From: Tolypeutes matacus
Taxonomy: Eukaryota; Chordata; Mammalia; Cingulata; Chlamyphoridae
DNA: 64,000 nt
Assembly: GCA_026826555.1 (NCBI GenBank)
Contig: JAKSZT010053928.1
Location: forward strand, 38,975,342 to 39,039,341
Reading direction: 5' to 3'
Shown: positions 1 to 11,053 of the stretch, piece after piece
How positions within the stretch are numbered: position 1 is the first letter of the stretch
Layout of the letters: every line of letters starts with the position of its first letter
Made by a program: the position numbers and the translations under genes
Notes under the pieces: generated by a model
Database searches by the model: none
The model's input: only the letters and a program-made list of their open reading frames with translations
What the model was told of the DNA's origin: nothing

Positions 1-164
1 GGTATTCCTTATGTCCATTAAGTCTCTCTAACTCCCCCACTATGCCTCCTTAACTTGCCTTTTCCTAGAACATTCAACACTTCTTGGTACCCTTCACATT
101 GTATTAATATCATTCATTTTCTTGACTGTCCATCCTTCTCGAACACGAAACAGGCCAAGGTGTT

Positions 165-240
165 AGGTAGACTTCATTAAGCTTAGGACTTATCTCAGTG
201 CCTGGAAATTGGTAGATGGCTATTAGGTGTTTGAATGAAC
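165..240 (+). repeat. Possible L2-like 3' end
   Basis: The segment contains the phrase pattern typical of the 3' end of mammalian L2 and related elements: a 'cagtgcctgg' core followed by 'gtttgaatgaa'. Only the terminal part is recognisable, so the assignment is weak. Confidence 0.3.
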
Positions 241-653
241 TTAAACAGTGTTATCTCTACCATTTCCAGTCTGCCACATGCAACTTTTGTCTGTGCTCTG
301 AAAAGAGCCACTCAAAAGGCAGAGGCAGCATTCTGTGCCATATTTCCTTACCAACTCAGTAAGGTATCTGCTTCATGAGAAACTGTTGGGTTGCATTCTT
401 AGCTTGAAAAAAAAAAGTAGTATAAAGAAGAATTAGGTTTGAATTGAGGTGTGAAGAGGGAAATAGATGCATTTCTTCTCATGGGAGCATGGTAGAGCAT
501 GGTGCGCCAATGGTAAAATAAGATAATTATTTTAGTGATTCTTTTATATGATATAATTAGAGGAAATTGCCAAAGTTAGAAAAAAATCTTTGAAAGAAAA
601 TTACATACTAGACACATTTGACCCAATAGTAAAACTAGAAATCCCAGAAATAG

Positions 654-926
654 ATTTTTGCTATATTGCCATACCTTCATTTAAAAGAAATATAAAAATA
701 ATATAAGATGGAAATATTTTGAGAAAAATTGCTCAAGGAAAATATATAACAAAGGATTTATTAGAAACTGTGGTAGATTTTTCCAAACAGATAGTACGTC
801 ATATGCCATAAATATGTTAAAATATATATTTTTATTGTTAAAATTAATTTAATCTATTGACATTGAAAATCAAGAGTATCAATCATGGACCTAGGCATAG
901 GGGATATAGCAATATAAAAACTCTTT
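654..926. repeat. Left copy of a ~273-bp direct repeat flanking an L1 block
   Basis: This segment recurs on the far side of the L1 block, at 3422-3461 plus 3727-3967, at roughly 85-88% identity by eye. Both copies end in 'ggggatatagcaatataaaa' followed by ACTCTTT. In the left copy the T-rich start of the L1 (its reverse-strand 3' end) follows immediately. In the right copy unrelated intron follows. That geometry is a target-site duplication of unusual length. Confidence 0.8.
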
Positions 927-2535
927 TTTTTTCTTTATTTTTAAGAAACTTTAGATTACATAAATGTTACATTGAAAATATAGGGGATTCCCATATACCC
1001 CACTTCCTGCCCCTCCCACACTTTCCCCCATTAGCAGCATCTTTCATTAGTGTGGGCATTTGTTTCAATTAATGAACACGTATTGAAGCATTGCTATTAA
1101 CCATGGTCTATAGTTGACATTATGGTTTACACTTTGCACTGCACAATTTTATAGGTTTTGACAAAATGTATAATGGCTAGAATCCATCATTATAATATCT
1201 TGCAGAACAATTCCAGTGTCACCAAAATGCCCCATGTTACACCTATTCTTCTCTCTCCCTCTCCTCAGAACCTCTGGTGACCACTGTCTTTATATCAATG
1301 ATACAAGTTCTTCCATTGCTAGAATAATGTCTACTTTAGTCCATAGTTGCATTCCCCCCCACCTCCATGTTTGTTCATTTCTTAATTGTGAAGATTTTGG
1401 GATGGTGATGCCTACTATGCTTCCAACTGAGAGGGAGCTTAGATTCCAAGGGGCAGATGGATGGAACTCTTTTGCTTACAGTTTTAGATACTCTGTTTTT
1501 TGTGATGGGTGTTGTCCATCATCATTCTTTTGTTAGTTGTCCTGGGTGAGTCTGATGAACTGGAGAGTAGGTGTTGACTGCAACACTGCTGAGATAGGAG
1601 CTCAACTGACATATGAACAGCTGGAAGATTTAAGTCTCTGAAACATATATTTAATGAGTATAGTGCTAATTATAGGTTCATATAAAAGGGGCAGAAGAAC
1701 CATGTATGGGAAATCATAAATAAGTCTAATTCTGATACATTGGGGAAGTAGGTTATCATATATTCCAAAGTAAGGACCACCATTGGGGTGCTGATTTCCT
1801 GGAGTTGCCTGCCCTGCCTATGGTGTCAGGATGTCTCTAGAGCCCCCAGGAGCACCCCTGCTTGAAGCACTGTTTACTATGGCAGTTAGTGAGATACTTC
1901 TGAGATATGCGTAAGTGTAACTAACTCACTTTGAAACCTCTTAGCCATAAAAACATTTAATATTTTCCCCTTTTGATCTAGGTCTTTTTCCAGATGGAAT
2001 GCTAGTTGGTACTTGGTAATAATCCCTCAGTGCCAGGGAGGCTCATCCCCAGGAGTCACGTCCATACCGGGGGGAGGGTAGTAAGTTTATATGTTGAATT
2101 TGGCTTAAAGAAAGGCCACATTTGAGCAACAAGGAAGCTTTAAGCAGATAACTCTTAGGCAATATTATAATACTAGGCTGTTTCGATTTCATAAGAGCAA
2201 GGTTCATAAATACCAGCATCAATATCAAGGGCGTGGCATATTGGTCTGTCCTCCTTTACTAGGCACTGCCCATGTACCCTAGAGATTCTTGCCACTTTAC
2301 TAGAGAATGCAGCAGGACTCCCCAGGATGGAAATTCAATATTCCATCAGTTATTGTGTAGGCAACACCTGAGACAACACCCCGTGACCACATGAACACCT
2401 TCATATTCCATTGAGGCATGCCCCAGGTGCACCCATCCCTTCACACACACCCCTTCATTGACCCCACACCCAGTGATCCTCCCTGCCACCATTGCAACCT
2501 TTCTGCAATCCAAAACCTCCCCCAAAACATAGCCA
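927..2535 (-). mobile_element. L1 3' UTR fragment with extended 3' UTR, antisense to LRP1B
   Basis: The minus-strand 3' end starts at a short T run. The hallmark 3'-UTR pattern then reads across the plus strand: 'ttacattgaaaatatagggg', later 'gacaaaatgtataatggc', and a long conserved tail. It aligns by eye along its length with 6403-8200 in the second L1, including 'ctggagagtaggtgttgact' in both. No ORF2 is included. Open frames here are antisense repeat reading, not genes. The family name is not resolved; I call it LINE-1 because the second copy runs on into L1 ORF2 sequence. Confidence 0.75.
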
Positions 2536-2664
2536 AAAAATTTTTAATTTAATCTAAAATTTTTAAATTAAAAAATTAAATTTCTTTGCATTGTGGCTTT
2601 CATCCCCATAGGATCTGTTATTTTTTATGTATTTTGACAATTCCTCTGTATCTTCCCCAGTGTC

Positions 2665-3421
2665 TTTTTTTTTTTTTTTTTTTTTCATTTTATTTTCCAA
2701 GAAGCATTAGGTTACAGAAAATTCACATAGAAAATCTAGGGGATTCTCACATCCTCCCTTACCAATAACATCCTACATGAGTTTGGTACATTTGTTACAA
2801 TTGATGAACAAATATGGACACATTGCTACTAACAATGGTCAGTGGTTTACATAATGGCTTACTCGTTGCACGGTATACTTTTAGAGGTTCTGACAAAATG
2901 TATAATGGCCTGAATTGTAAGATCATGTAGAACAATTCCAGTGCCCCAGAAATGCCCTATGTTCCACCCATTCTTCTCTCCCCCTTGCCTTAGAACCTAT
3001 GAAAACCATTAAGTTTCCATTTTTGAAGATTAGGATTCATAGTTACATACATTAATATTGAGGGCTTAACACACTGCTCTGCTTTCTTTTATTAGGCCCT
3101 GCCTATATACTCAAGAGTTTCTTTCCCCTCTATTAGAGGATGTGGCAGGACTCGCCAGGATGGAGTTTAATATTGTGTGGGTCTCTACCCACTGAGAAAA
3201 CACCCTATGACAAAATGAACACATTCATATTCCATAGAAGCATGCCCCAGGTGCGCCCTTTCCCACATACCCTCCCCCCACCAATGTCCTGCACCAAAGA
3301 TCCTACCCTGGCATGTTTGCCAAAAGAGCATTCCCACCATTGTAGTTTCAACCACAGACTTCCACCTCCCCAGAGTACACTTGTTCCTTCCTCCAGGCCT
3401 TCCTCAAGTTCCATGGATAAT
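2665..3421 (-). mobile_element. Second L1 3' UTR fragment, internally deleted
   Basis: A T run at 2665-2685 (the reverse-strand poly(A)) is followed by the same 3'-UTR signature as 927-2535. About 1.2 kb of the extended UTR is missing at a junction near 3030. After that it matches 7790-8190 of the second L1, for example the 'acattaatattgagg' stretch and the segment around 'gcatgccccaggtgc'. It stops at about 3421, where the right copy of the flanking direct repeat begins. Confidence 0.7.
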
Positions 3422-3967
3422 ATTTTTACTATAATGTCACATCTTCACTTAAAAGAAATATCAATGAAAGGTTCCAAATAAGTGTTTTGTTGATTTTTTG
3501 CTTGCTTCATTTTATTGGGAGATTGACAGACTGAATGAATAGCTTACTCCTTGCATCAGGTGCAAATGAGAATGCTGTCAACTAAATGGTCCTTTATACA
3601 TGTAGATTTAAATCATTTAAGATTATATGATGTTGAAGGTTGCATTAGTATTCCTTTCATTTTAAAATCACCATGAGATTAAAAAACTTAAAAATAAAAA
3701 AAAATAAAATAAAATAAAAGAAATATTAAAATAATATAAATAATATGGAGATATTTTGAGAAAAAAATGCTCAAAGAAAATATGCAAAAAAGGATTTATT
3801 AGAAACTGCGGTACATTTTTCCAAGCAGATAGTATGTCATATGTCATAAGTGTGTCAAAATACATATTTTAATTCTTAAAATTAATTTATTAAATTCATG
3901 TTTTGAATATCAATGAGTATCGCTCATGGTCCTAAGCACAGGGGATATAGCAATATAAAAACTCTTT
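3422..3967. repeat. Right copy of the ~273-bp direct repeat, split by a retroposon
   Basis: Positions 3422-3461 pair with 654-693 (40 bp each, six differences). Positions 3727-3967 pair with the rest of the left copy, up to 926. The 265 bp between them are a later insertion bounded by a 12-bp duplication. Downstream of 3967 the sequence no longer matches the left side, so the repeat ends exactly where the L1 starts on the left. Confidence 0.75.
3462..3726 (+). mobile_element. Unidentified poly(A)-tailed retroposon with 12-bp target-site duplication
   Basis: The insert interrupts the right copy of the long direct repeat. Its boundaries are a perfect 12-bp duplication, 'taaaagaaatat', at 3450-3461 and 3715-3726. 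The 3' end is an A-rich tail (about 3681-3714, with AAATAAA-like units), which gives plus orientation. The body has no tRNA-type A/B boxes and no L1 3'-UTR similarity that I recognise. It could be a truncated processed transcript or an unfamiliar SINE. The uninterrupted left copy of the direct repeat shows the empty-site sequence. Confidence 0.7.
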
Positions 3968-5040
3968 GAAGACACTTGCCCTACATAATTTTTGTGAATA
4001 GAAAACCACATGGCATATCTTTTCAGGTTAAAGAAAAGAAAAACTGCACCCTAGAGTTGTATGGCCGAAAAAGATAGTTGGAGATCGGAAATAGCCTTTA
4101 TTTCCATACCATTTGGAAGCACATTATTATTTTTTCCATATACAATGAAGGTTCAAATTCCAAAGGCATGTTTACAAAGTTTTCTATTGATAACTTTTAT
4201 CTCTATGTCATGTAACTTTCACTTGGAATTTTAGTAATTATGGATTTCTGGGGAAAAAATCTTTAAGAATGCTTAATTACTCTGTCAAGATAGCAGTGAC
4301 TGTTTCCATACCAGCTACACAGATTTGATTTCGAAACAACTCTAATCTCTCCGTACTCTAGAAACAGTGCTTCTAAGGAGTCATGCCAAGATCAGATGTT
4401 TTATATTCCTAATTTTCTTGTACTTTTAACACTACAGACAGGTATTTATCCCTCTATTTTCAACTTAAGGAAGAGTGAATATGCAAAGTAACATGAGAGA
4501 CAATGAAAGGCTGCCTCCAAACTGCTTTAGTTGGAGGTTGAAAATAATCTGTCACACAATTAATATTTAGTAACTATCTAAAGAGGGATCTGTATTGAAA
4601 TAAACTCAACATGCCCAGTTAGGAGCCCTCAGAAAAAAAATGTAACACTTTGAATGAATAGAAGCGGTCAGTGATTGTGATTCTGCTATAGTTGGCGTTA
4701 AGTAAACTGCATGGATTCAAAAATAATTATCTGTAATCAGAATTGGGTATTTGAAAATGGTATCGTACATAAATCATGCACTGACAAACACACAGATTAA
4801 ACAATAATATTTACTTGAGGTTTATCTTAAAGCGAGCAAATTGTTTCTAGTTGAATACCTCTGCAAACATAATTTTTGAAAGAATTAATTCAAATGTAGG
4901 TTTAAGAGTAATTTTTTTTTTATTGTGGGTAAAAATCAAAATTTTCACAATACATACCAACATTTGCAAAATGATATACAAATATATATGCATATATGTG
5001 CATTTGCTTACAAAAATGTTATTTATGTATATATATAAAT

Positions 5041-5289
5041 ATATTTTAAGAGGTGCTTAGATTACCTAAAATATTACACAGAACCCCGTGGGATTCCCAT
5101 GTTGCCCACCTCCCACACCTCCCACCACATCCCACACAAACATCTCCCACAAGTGTGGCCCACCACCCTCAATGGACTTACACATCCTGGGGCCTTGCCA
5201 CCAACCATAGACCACAGTTCACACCGTAGACAACACTCTCTCCCACACAGTTCCGAGTGGTGTCTGCTGACTTAAAATGGCCTACATCC
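5041..5289 (-). mobile_element. Diverged L1 3' UTR fragment
   Basis: After 'atattttaag' the sequence follows the L1 3'-UTR pattern seen elsewhere in the window (a 'gggattcccat' core, a C-rich stretch, then a 'accatagaccacagtt' segment), heavily diverged. The 10-mer 'atattttaag' recurs at 5290-5299 and could be a target-site duplication, although part of it belongs to the L1 consensus pattern. Confidence 0.45.
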
Positions 5290-6284
5290 ATATTTTAAGC
5301 ACAGTGCTTCTTTATCTGATTTGGAATGCCTACTAAAATGTTTTGGGGGAACAAAGTCACCAATCATTTAAAGAATCTTAAAATGTTTTAAAGAGAAGAA
5401 TAAAAAATGATTCTTATCTTGTAATTAATATATTAACCTTCATGTTTAACAATTGAAAATAACATCACTACAAACTGATACTATTATTCTATTTTATGCA
5501 AAGGATAGATTCTCTTTTGGTAGCTAATATAATGGTAGAAATATTACATATTTGTCCTGATTATTAGTAAGAATGGAAAGTGATATTATGGGTCAGTACG
5601 CCTTGTCAATTCTCAAGATAAAATAAAGTTAAATCCCCATATCTTAAATTCATAGATTGTGAGTCCCTTGGTACAAAAGGCAAAGAAAGAAAGAAGGATT
5701 TATAATATACCCCTATTGTTAAATAACCCACCATATGAAGAAGAATAGATCTTTGCTTAAATCAAAACAGCATATTCAAATTTACATTTGTTTGTTCAGT
5801 TTCATTCTCATGAATGCAAAGATGCAAGAATCATAAATTTGATTGCAATATATTAATATATTTTAAAATCCATTAAATTTTCCAACAGTTAAAAGATCAT
5901 TAAACAAAAGGGAATTTCAGAGATAACCAATACTTTTTTCACTATATAGACACTTAATTATATGAAAATAATTATGAGAAAAGTCCTTTTATTGATGGTT
6001 GTCCCAAAGAATTAGATACATGTTATGTGTAGGGTAACCTGAGAAATGGAAATTCATTTGGTTCAGAATAGCATTAAAAGATTAATTTAAAGGTCAGATT
6101 GCTAAATTTGACTTTTTGGACCTGAAATACCATTTGGGGATCCCTGACTAAATCCATGATAATACGAACTAATTTTCAATTTGATGCAATAATTTGTATT
6201 TTATTTATTGGTTTTAAGAATTCAGAATACCTAGATTGTGATGATCTAAGGGCAAGCTTTCTTGAAAACCAATTCATAGAAATA

Positions 6285-6399
6285 AACAGAAATTGTAACA
6301 AAAGCAAACGAATTGGAGTGAATATGATCATGTAATGAAGGCGTTTTATTTAGCTGACCAGTAGATTCATGTCTAAGGCCTAGAATTAAGGTCACTTCT
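6285..6399. repeat. Left copy of a 115-bp direct repeat flanking an L1
   Basis: Positions 6285-6399 align without gaps to 10939-11053, with 13 mismatches in 115 positions (about 89% identity). The L1 lies exactly between the two copies and its T-rich 3' end begins directly after this one. This is best read as a very long target-site duplication. Confidence 0.88.
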
Positions 6400-7321
6400 T
6401 TTTTTAAATAATAACAAACTTTATTTTTACAGAGGTTTTAGATTATAGAAGTGTTACATTGAAAGTAGGATTCCCACGTACCCTCCGCCCCCTCCCACAT
6501 CTTCCCCTATTAATAACATCTTACAACTGTGTGGTACCATTTGTTACAATTGATGAATAAATATTGAAGCATTGCTACTAACCAAAGACTGTAGTTTACA
6601 TTGTCGTTTATGCTTAATTCCAATGCCCTAAAAATGCTCTATGTTCCACCTATTAGTGCCTCAATGTTAAATGTTCTTCCATTACTACAATATTAATAAG
6701 TTTATTTTGTCCATGGTTGCATCCCACCCCCCATTATGTTTGTTCAATCCTCAACTTTGAGAATATTGGGATGGTGATGTCTGCTCAGCCTTAGATTGAG
6801 AGGGGTCTTAGATGGTATGCTGTAAATGGAAGGAACTATTTTGCCTGCAGTTGTAAATACTCTGTGTTTTTTGGAATGGGGGTTGTCCATCATCATCATT
6901 TTGTTCCTTGTCTTGGGTAAGTCTGATGATCTGGAGAGTAGGTGTTGACTACAACTCTTCTGAGATCCAGGGCTCAACTGGCCTATGATCTGACCCCAAA
7001 TTAATGGGTATAGTGCTAATTGTAGGCTCAAATAAAAGGGTATAATAATCATGTGTAGGGAAATTATAAATGAGTCTAGCTCTGCTATATTGGGGAAATA
7101 GGTTGTCCTACATACCAAGGTAAGGCCGACCGACAGAATGCTGACTTCAAGGGGTTATGTGCCTTGCCTATAATACCTGGACGGCTCTAGAGGCCTCAGG
7201 AGCACCCCTATTTGAGGATTGTTCACAGTGGCAGTTAGTGAGATCTGCCTGAGACATGCATAAGCATAACCTCAGGAATGACCTCCCAACTCATTTAGAA
7301 ATCTCTTAGCCATAAATACTT

Positions 7322-7406
7322 CTTTTTTTTTTTTTTTTTTTTTTAGATACGGGGACCTCTTATGTGGAAAGCCAGTGCTCAACCCACTGCACCAGATCAG
7401 CTCCCC
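7322..7406 (-). mobile_element. tRNA-derived SINE fragment (reverse)
   Basis: A T run is followed by the reverse complement of a tRNA-like SINE head ending in 'agctcccc'. It is diverged. It sits head-to-tail with the next SINE inside the L1 3' UTR. Confidence 0.6.
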
Positions 7407-7412
7407 TGAGTT

Positions 7413-7528
7413 GGTTTTTTTTTGTTTGTTTGCTTGCTGTTTTGTTTTTGTTTTTAGGAGGCACCGAGGACCAAACCCAGGACCTCCCATGTGGGAAGCA
7501 TGTGCTTGAGCCACATTGGCTCACCTAA
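7413..7528 (-). mobile_element. tRNA-derived SINE (reverse)
   Basis: A T/GTTT-rich tail is followed by 'aggaggcaccgaggaccaaa', then the B-box complement region and an A-box complement ending near 'attggctcacc'. It belongs to the same family as 50912-51182 and 61690-61812. Confidence 0.65.
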
Positions 7529-8863
7529 AAACTCTTTTGTATTTGATGTTTCCCTCTTTTGCTTAAGGCCTTTTTCCAAATGCATTGCTGGTCGGTGCTT
7601 GGTATTAATCCCATGGTGCTAAGGAGGTTCACCCCCGAAAATCATGTCCCACACCTGGGGGAAGGTAGTGGGTTATTTTGCTGAATTTGGCTGAAAGAGA
7701 GGCTATATTTGAGTAACAAACTGGTTTTCGGGAGGTAAGTCTTAGGCAATAGTTATTATTAGGCTAAATTTCAATTCTGCAAGAATAAAGATCATAGTTA
7801 CATGCATTAATATTGAGGACTGGACATATTGGTCTGTTTCCTTTTATTAAGCACTACCTATGTACTCGAGAGTGTCTTGCTCTTCTATTTGAGAATGTAT
7901 CAGGACTCCCCAGTATGTCCTGGGGTTTAATATTTTGTTGCTTATTGTGTGGGTGTCTACCCACTGAGACAGCACCCTATGACAAGGTAAACCCATAGAT
8001 ATTCCATAGAAGCATGCACCAGGTGCACCCTTTCCCACACATCTCCCCACCACTAACACCTTGCACCAGTGACCCTCCCCTGACATATTTGCCAAAAGGA
8101 TGTTCCCACCATTGTAGTTTCAACCTCAGACTTCCACCTCCCCAGTGTTCACCTGTTCCTTCCTCCAGCCCTCTCCCCAGTTTAATGCATAATCCAACCC
8201 ACCTACCACCACCTTGTTCACCCTCACACTCAAGCACCATCAACCCCACTTATATCCCTGCATCATCATCACCCCTATCCATTGCCAAACCACCCACTTC
8301 TACTTTATCATAGGTTCTGTCCAGATTGAGTATTGGCTTACCACTCTCTACTCCCTTTCTGTCACCAGGTAACCTATCTTCCAGACTCTCTCTCTGTGAG
8401 TCTGCCCAATATGCCTAAGTTATATCAGTGAGGTCATGAAATGCTTGTCGTTTAGTAACTGGCTGACTTCACTCAACACAATGTCTTCGAGATGCATCCA
8501 TGTTGTCATGGTATCAAAACTTCATTCCTTACTGCTGAGTAATATTCCACTATATGTATATATCACATTTTGCTTATCCTTTCATCTGTAATGGACACTT
8601 GGGTTGCTTCCAACTTTTGGCAATAGTGAATAAGGCCACTATGAACATTAATGTGCATATATCTGTTCATGTCCCTGCTTTCAATTCTTCTATGTATTTA
8701 CCTAGTAGTGGGATTGCTGCATCATATGACAATTCTATAGTTAGTTTCCTGAGGAACTACCAAACTGTCTTCCACAATGGCTGCACCATTCTACATTCCC
8801 ATCAGCAGTAGATGAGTGATCCCATTGCTCCACATCCTCTCTTACACTTGTAGTTTTCTGTGT

Positions 8864-9017
8864 TTTTTTTTTTTTTGTTGTTGTTGTTATTATTGTTATT
8901 GTTTGTTTGTATTTTTGTTTTGTTTTGTTTTTGTGAGGTACAGGGACTGGGGTTTGAACCCCGGATCTCGTATGTAAAAGGCTTGTGTTTAATCACTGAG
9001 CCACTTCGACTCCCCTC
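8864..9017 (-). mobile_element. tRNA-derived SINE (reverse) in L1 ORF2
   Basis: A long T- and GTT-rich tail (8864-8930) precedes a reverse-complement SINE head: 'gaggtacagggactggggtt', B-box complement 'tttgaacc', and a terminus at 'cgactcccc'. It splits the ORF2-like sequence of the L1, which resumes after 9017, so it inserted later than the L1. Confidence 0.7.
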
Positions 9018-10938
9018 TGGTTTTTTTTAATAGCACCCAGTCTAATAGAGGTAAGATGATATCTCATTGTAGTTTTGATTTGCATTTCCCTGACAGCTAG
9101 TGATGATGAGCATATTTTCATGTGCTATTTAGACATATTTATTTCCTCTTTCAAAGCGTTATCTAGTCAAATCCCTTGCCCATTTCTTAAAGGGGTTGTT
9201 TGTCTTTTTATTTTTGAGATGTAGGATTTCTTTATATATGCTGAATATTAGGCCCTTATCAGATAAGTGGTTCCTAATATTTTCTCTCATTGAGTAGGCT
9301 GCCTTTTCACTTTCTTGACAAACTCCTTTGAAGTACAATAGTTTTTAGTTTTAACGAGGTCCCATTCATCTATTTTTTCTTTTATTACTTGTGCTTTGTA
9401 TATAAAGTTTATGAAACCATTTCCTACTACAAGATCTCTTAGATGCCTCCCTACATTATATTCTAGGAGCTTTATGGTCTTGGCTCTTATATTAGGTCTT
9501 TGATCCATCTTGAACTAATTTTTGTATAAGGCCTGAAATGGTGATCTTTTCTCATTGTTTGGATATGGATATCCAGTTCCCCAAGCACCATTTGTTGAAG
9601 AAGCTCTTCTGTCCCAGTTGAGTGGGCTTGGTGGCCTTGTCGATTATCAGTTGGCCATATATGTGTGGGTCTATATCAGAACTCTCACTTTGCTTTCATT
9701 TTTCAGTATGTCTATCCTTGTGCCGATACAAAACGGTTTTGGCCACTGTAGCTTTGTAGTATGCTTTAAATTCATGTAGCATGATTTCTCCAATTTCATT
9801 TTTCTTTTTCAATATGTTTTTGGCTATTCAGGGCCCATTGCCCTTCCAAATAAATTTCATAACTGCATTTTCCAGTTCAGTAAAAATATTGTTGTAATTT
9901 TTATGGGTAATGTGTTAAATCTGTAAATCAATTTAGGTAGGATAAACATTGTTATGATATTTAGTCTTCCAATCCATGAACATGGAATCTTCTTCCATTT
10001 ATTTAGGTCTTCTTTGATTTCTTTAAGAACGTTATTTAGTTTTCTGTATGCAAACCCTTCACATCCTTAGTTGCATCCCATTAGTTTTGATATGTTGTGT
10101 TTGCATTTTCATTCATTTCAAGGTAGTTACTAATTTCTTTTGCAATTCCTCCTTGACTCACTGATTGTTTAAGAGTGTGTTGTTTAACTTCCATATATTT
10201 GTGCCTATTCTGGTTCTCTGCCACTTATTTTCAGCTTCATTCCATTGTGTTCAGAGAAATTAGTTTGTATAATTTCAAACTTTCTCAATTTATTGAGACT
10301 TGTTCTGTGACCTAGCATGTGGTCTATCCTGGAGAATGAGTCAAATGTACTTGAGAAGAATGTATATCCTGCTGCATTTGGGTGTAATGTTCTCTATAGG
10401 TCTATTAGGTCTAGAGCCTCTAACATATTATTCAAAGGCTCTGTTTCTTTATTATGCCTCTGTCAAGATGTTCTGTCTAATGGTGATAATGGCGCATTAA
10501 AGTCCATCCCTATGATTGTAGAGGAATCTATTTCTCCTCTTAGTTTTGTCATTGTTTGTCTCATGTATTTTGGGGCACCCTGGTTAGGTGCATAAATATT
10601 TATACTTGTTCTTTCTTCTTCATAGATTACCCCTTTTATTAATATATAGTGTCATTCTTTGTCTCTTACAATAGTTTTGCATTTAAAGTCTATTTTGTCC
10701 AATATTCGTAGAGCTACTCCTACCCTTTTCTGGTTGATTGTGTATGAAATCATTTTTCCAATCTTTCATTGGCAAGCTCCTTGCATCCTTTGGTCTAAGG
10801 TGAGTTTCTGGTAGACAGCATATAGATGGGTCCTATTTCCTTATCCATTCTGCCAATCTGTGTCTTTTGATTGGAGAGCATAATCCATTAATGTACAATG
10901 TTATTAATGTCAAGGCAGTACATACATTAGCCATTTTA

Positions 10939-11053
10939 AACTGAAATTGTGACAAAAGCAAACAAATTGGAGTGAATATAATCGTGTAATGAATGCACTT
11001 TATTTAGCTGGCCAGTACATTCATATCTAAGGCCTAGAATCAAGGTTACTTCT
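10939..11053. repeat. Right copy of the 115-bp direct repeat
   Basis: This is the gap-free partner of 6285-6399, directly abutting the 5'-truncated end of the L1 at 10938. Differences include several transitions at former CpG-like positions, as expected for neutral decay since insertion. Confidence 0.88.

Larger units (their letters stand above)
6400..10938 (-). mobile_element. L1 retrotransposon, 5'-truncated and internally deleted, antisense
   Basis: Read on the minus strand this is 5' to 3' from right to left. The extended 3' UTR occupies about 6400-8330. The 3' part of ORF2 lies at about 8400-10050, recognised from the conserved phrases around 'ggacacttgggttgcttcc' and 'ggctgcaccattctacattc'. 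A jump near 10055 goes straight into the endonuclease-encoding 5' part of ORF2 (about 10060-10930, around 'aatccattaatgtacaatgt'). Compared with the L1 at 50418-56985, about 1 kb of central ORF2 (reverse-transcriptase region) is missing. Frames are interrupted, so it is dead. SINEs are nested at 7322-7528 and 8864-9017. Confidence 0.85.

Noticed and set aside
3140..3481. 113-codon plus-strand open frame
   Set aside because: It spans the L1 3' UTR and the junction with the flanking repeat, so no real gene could have this layout.
6744..7118. 124-codon minus-strand open frame
   Set aside because: It lies entirely within the L1 extended 3' UTR. A partly conserved open stretch in a second copy would be expected from shared ancestry.
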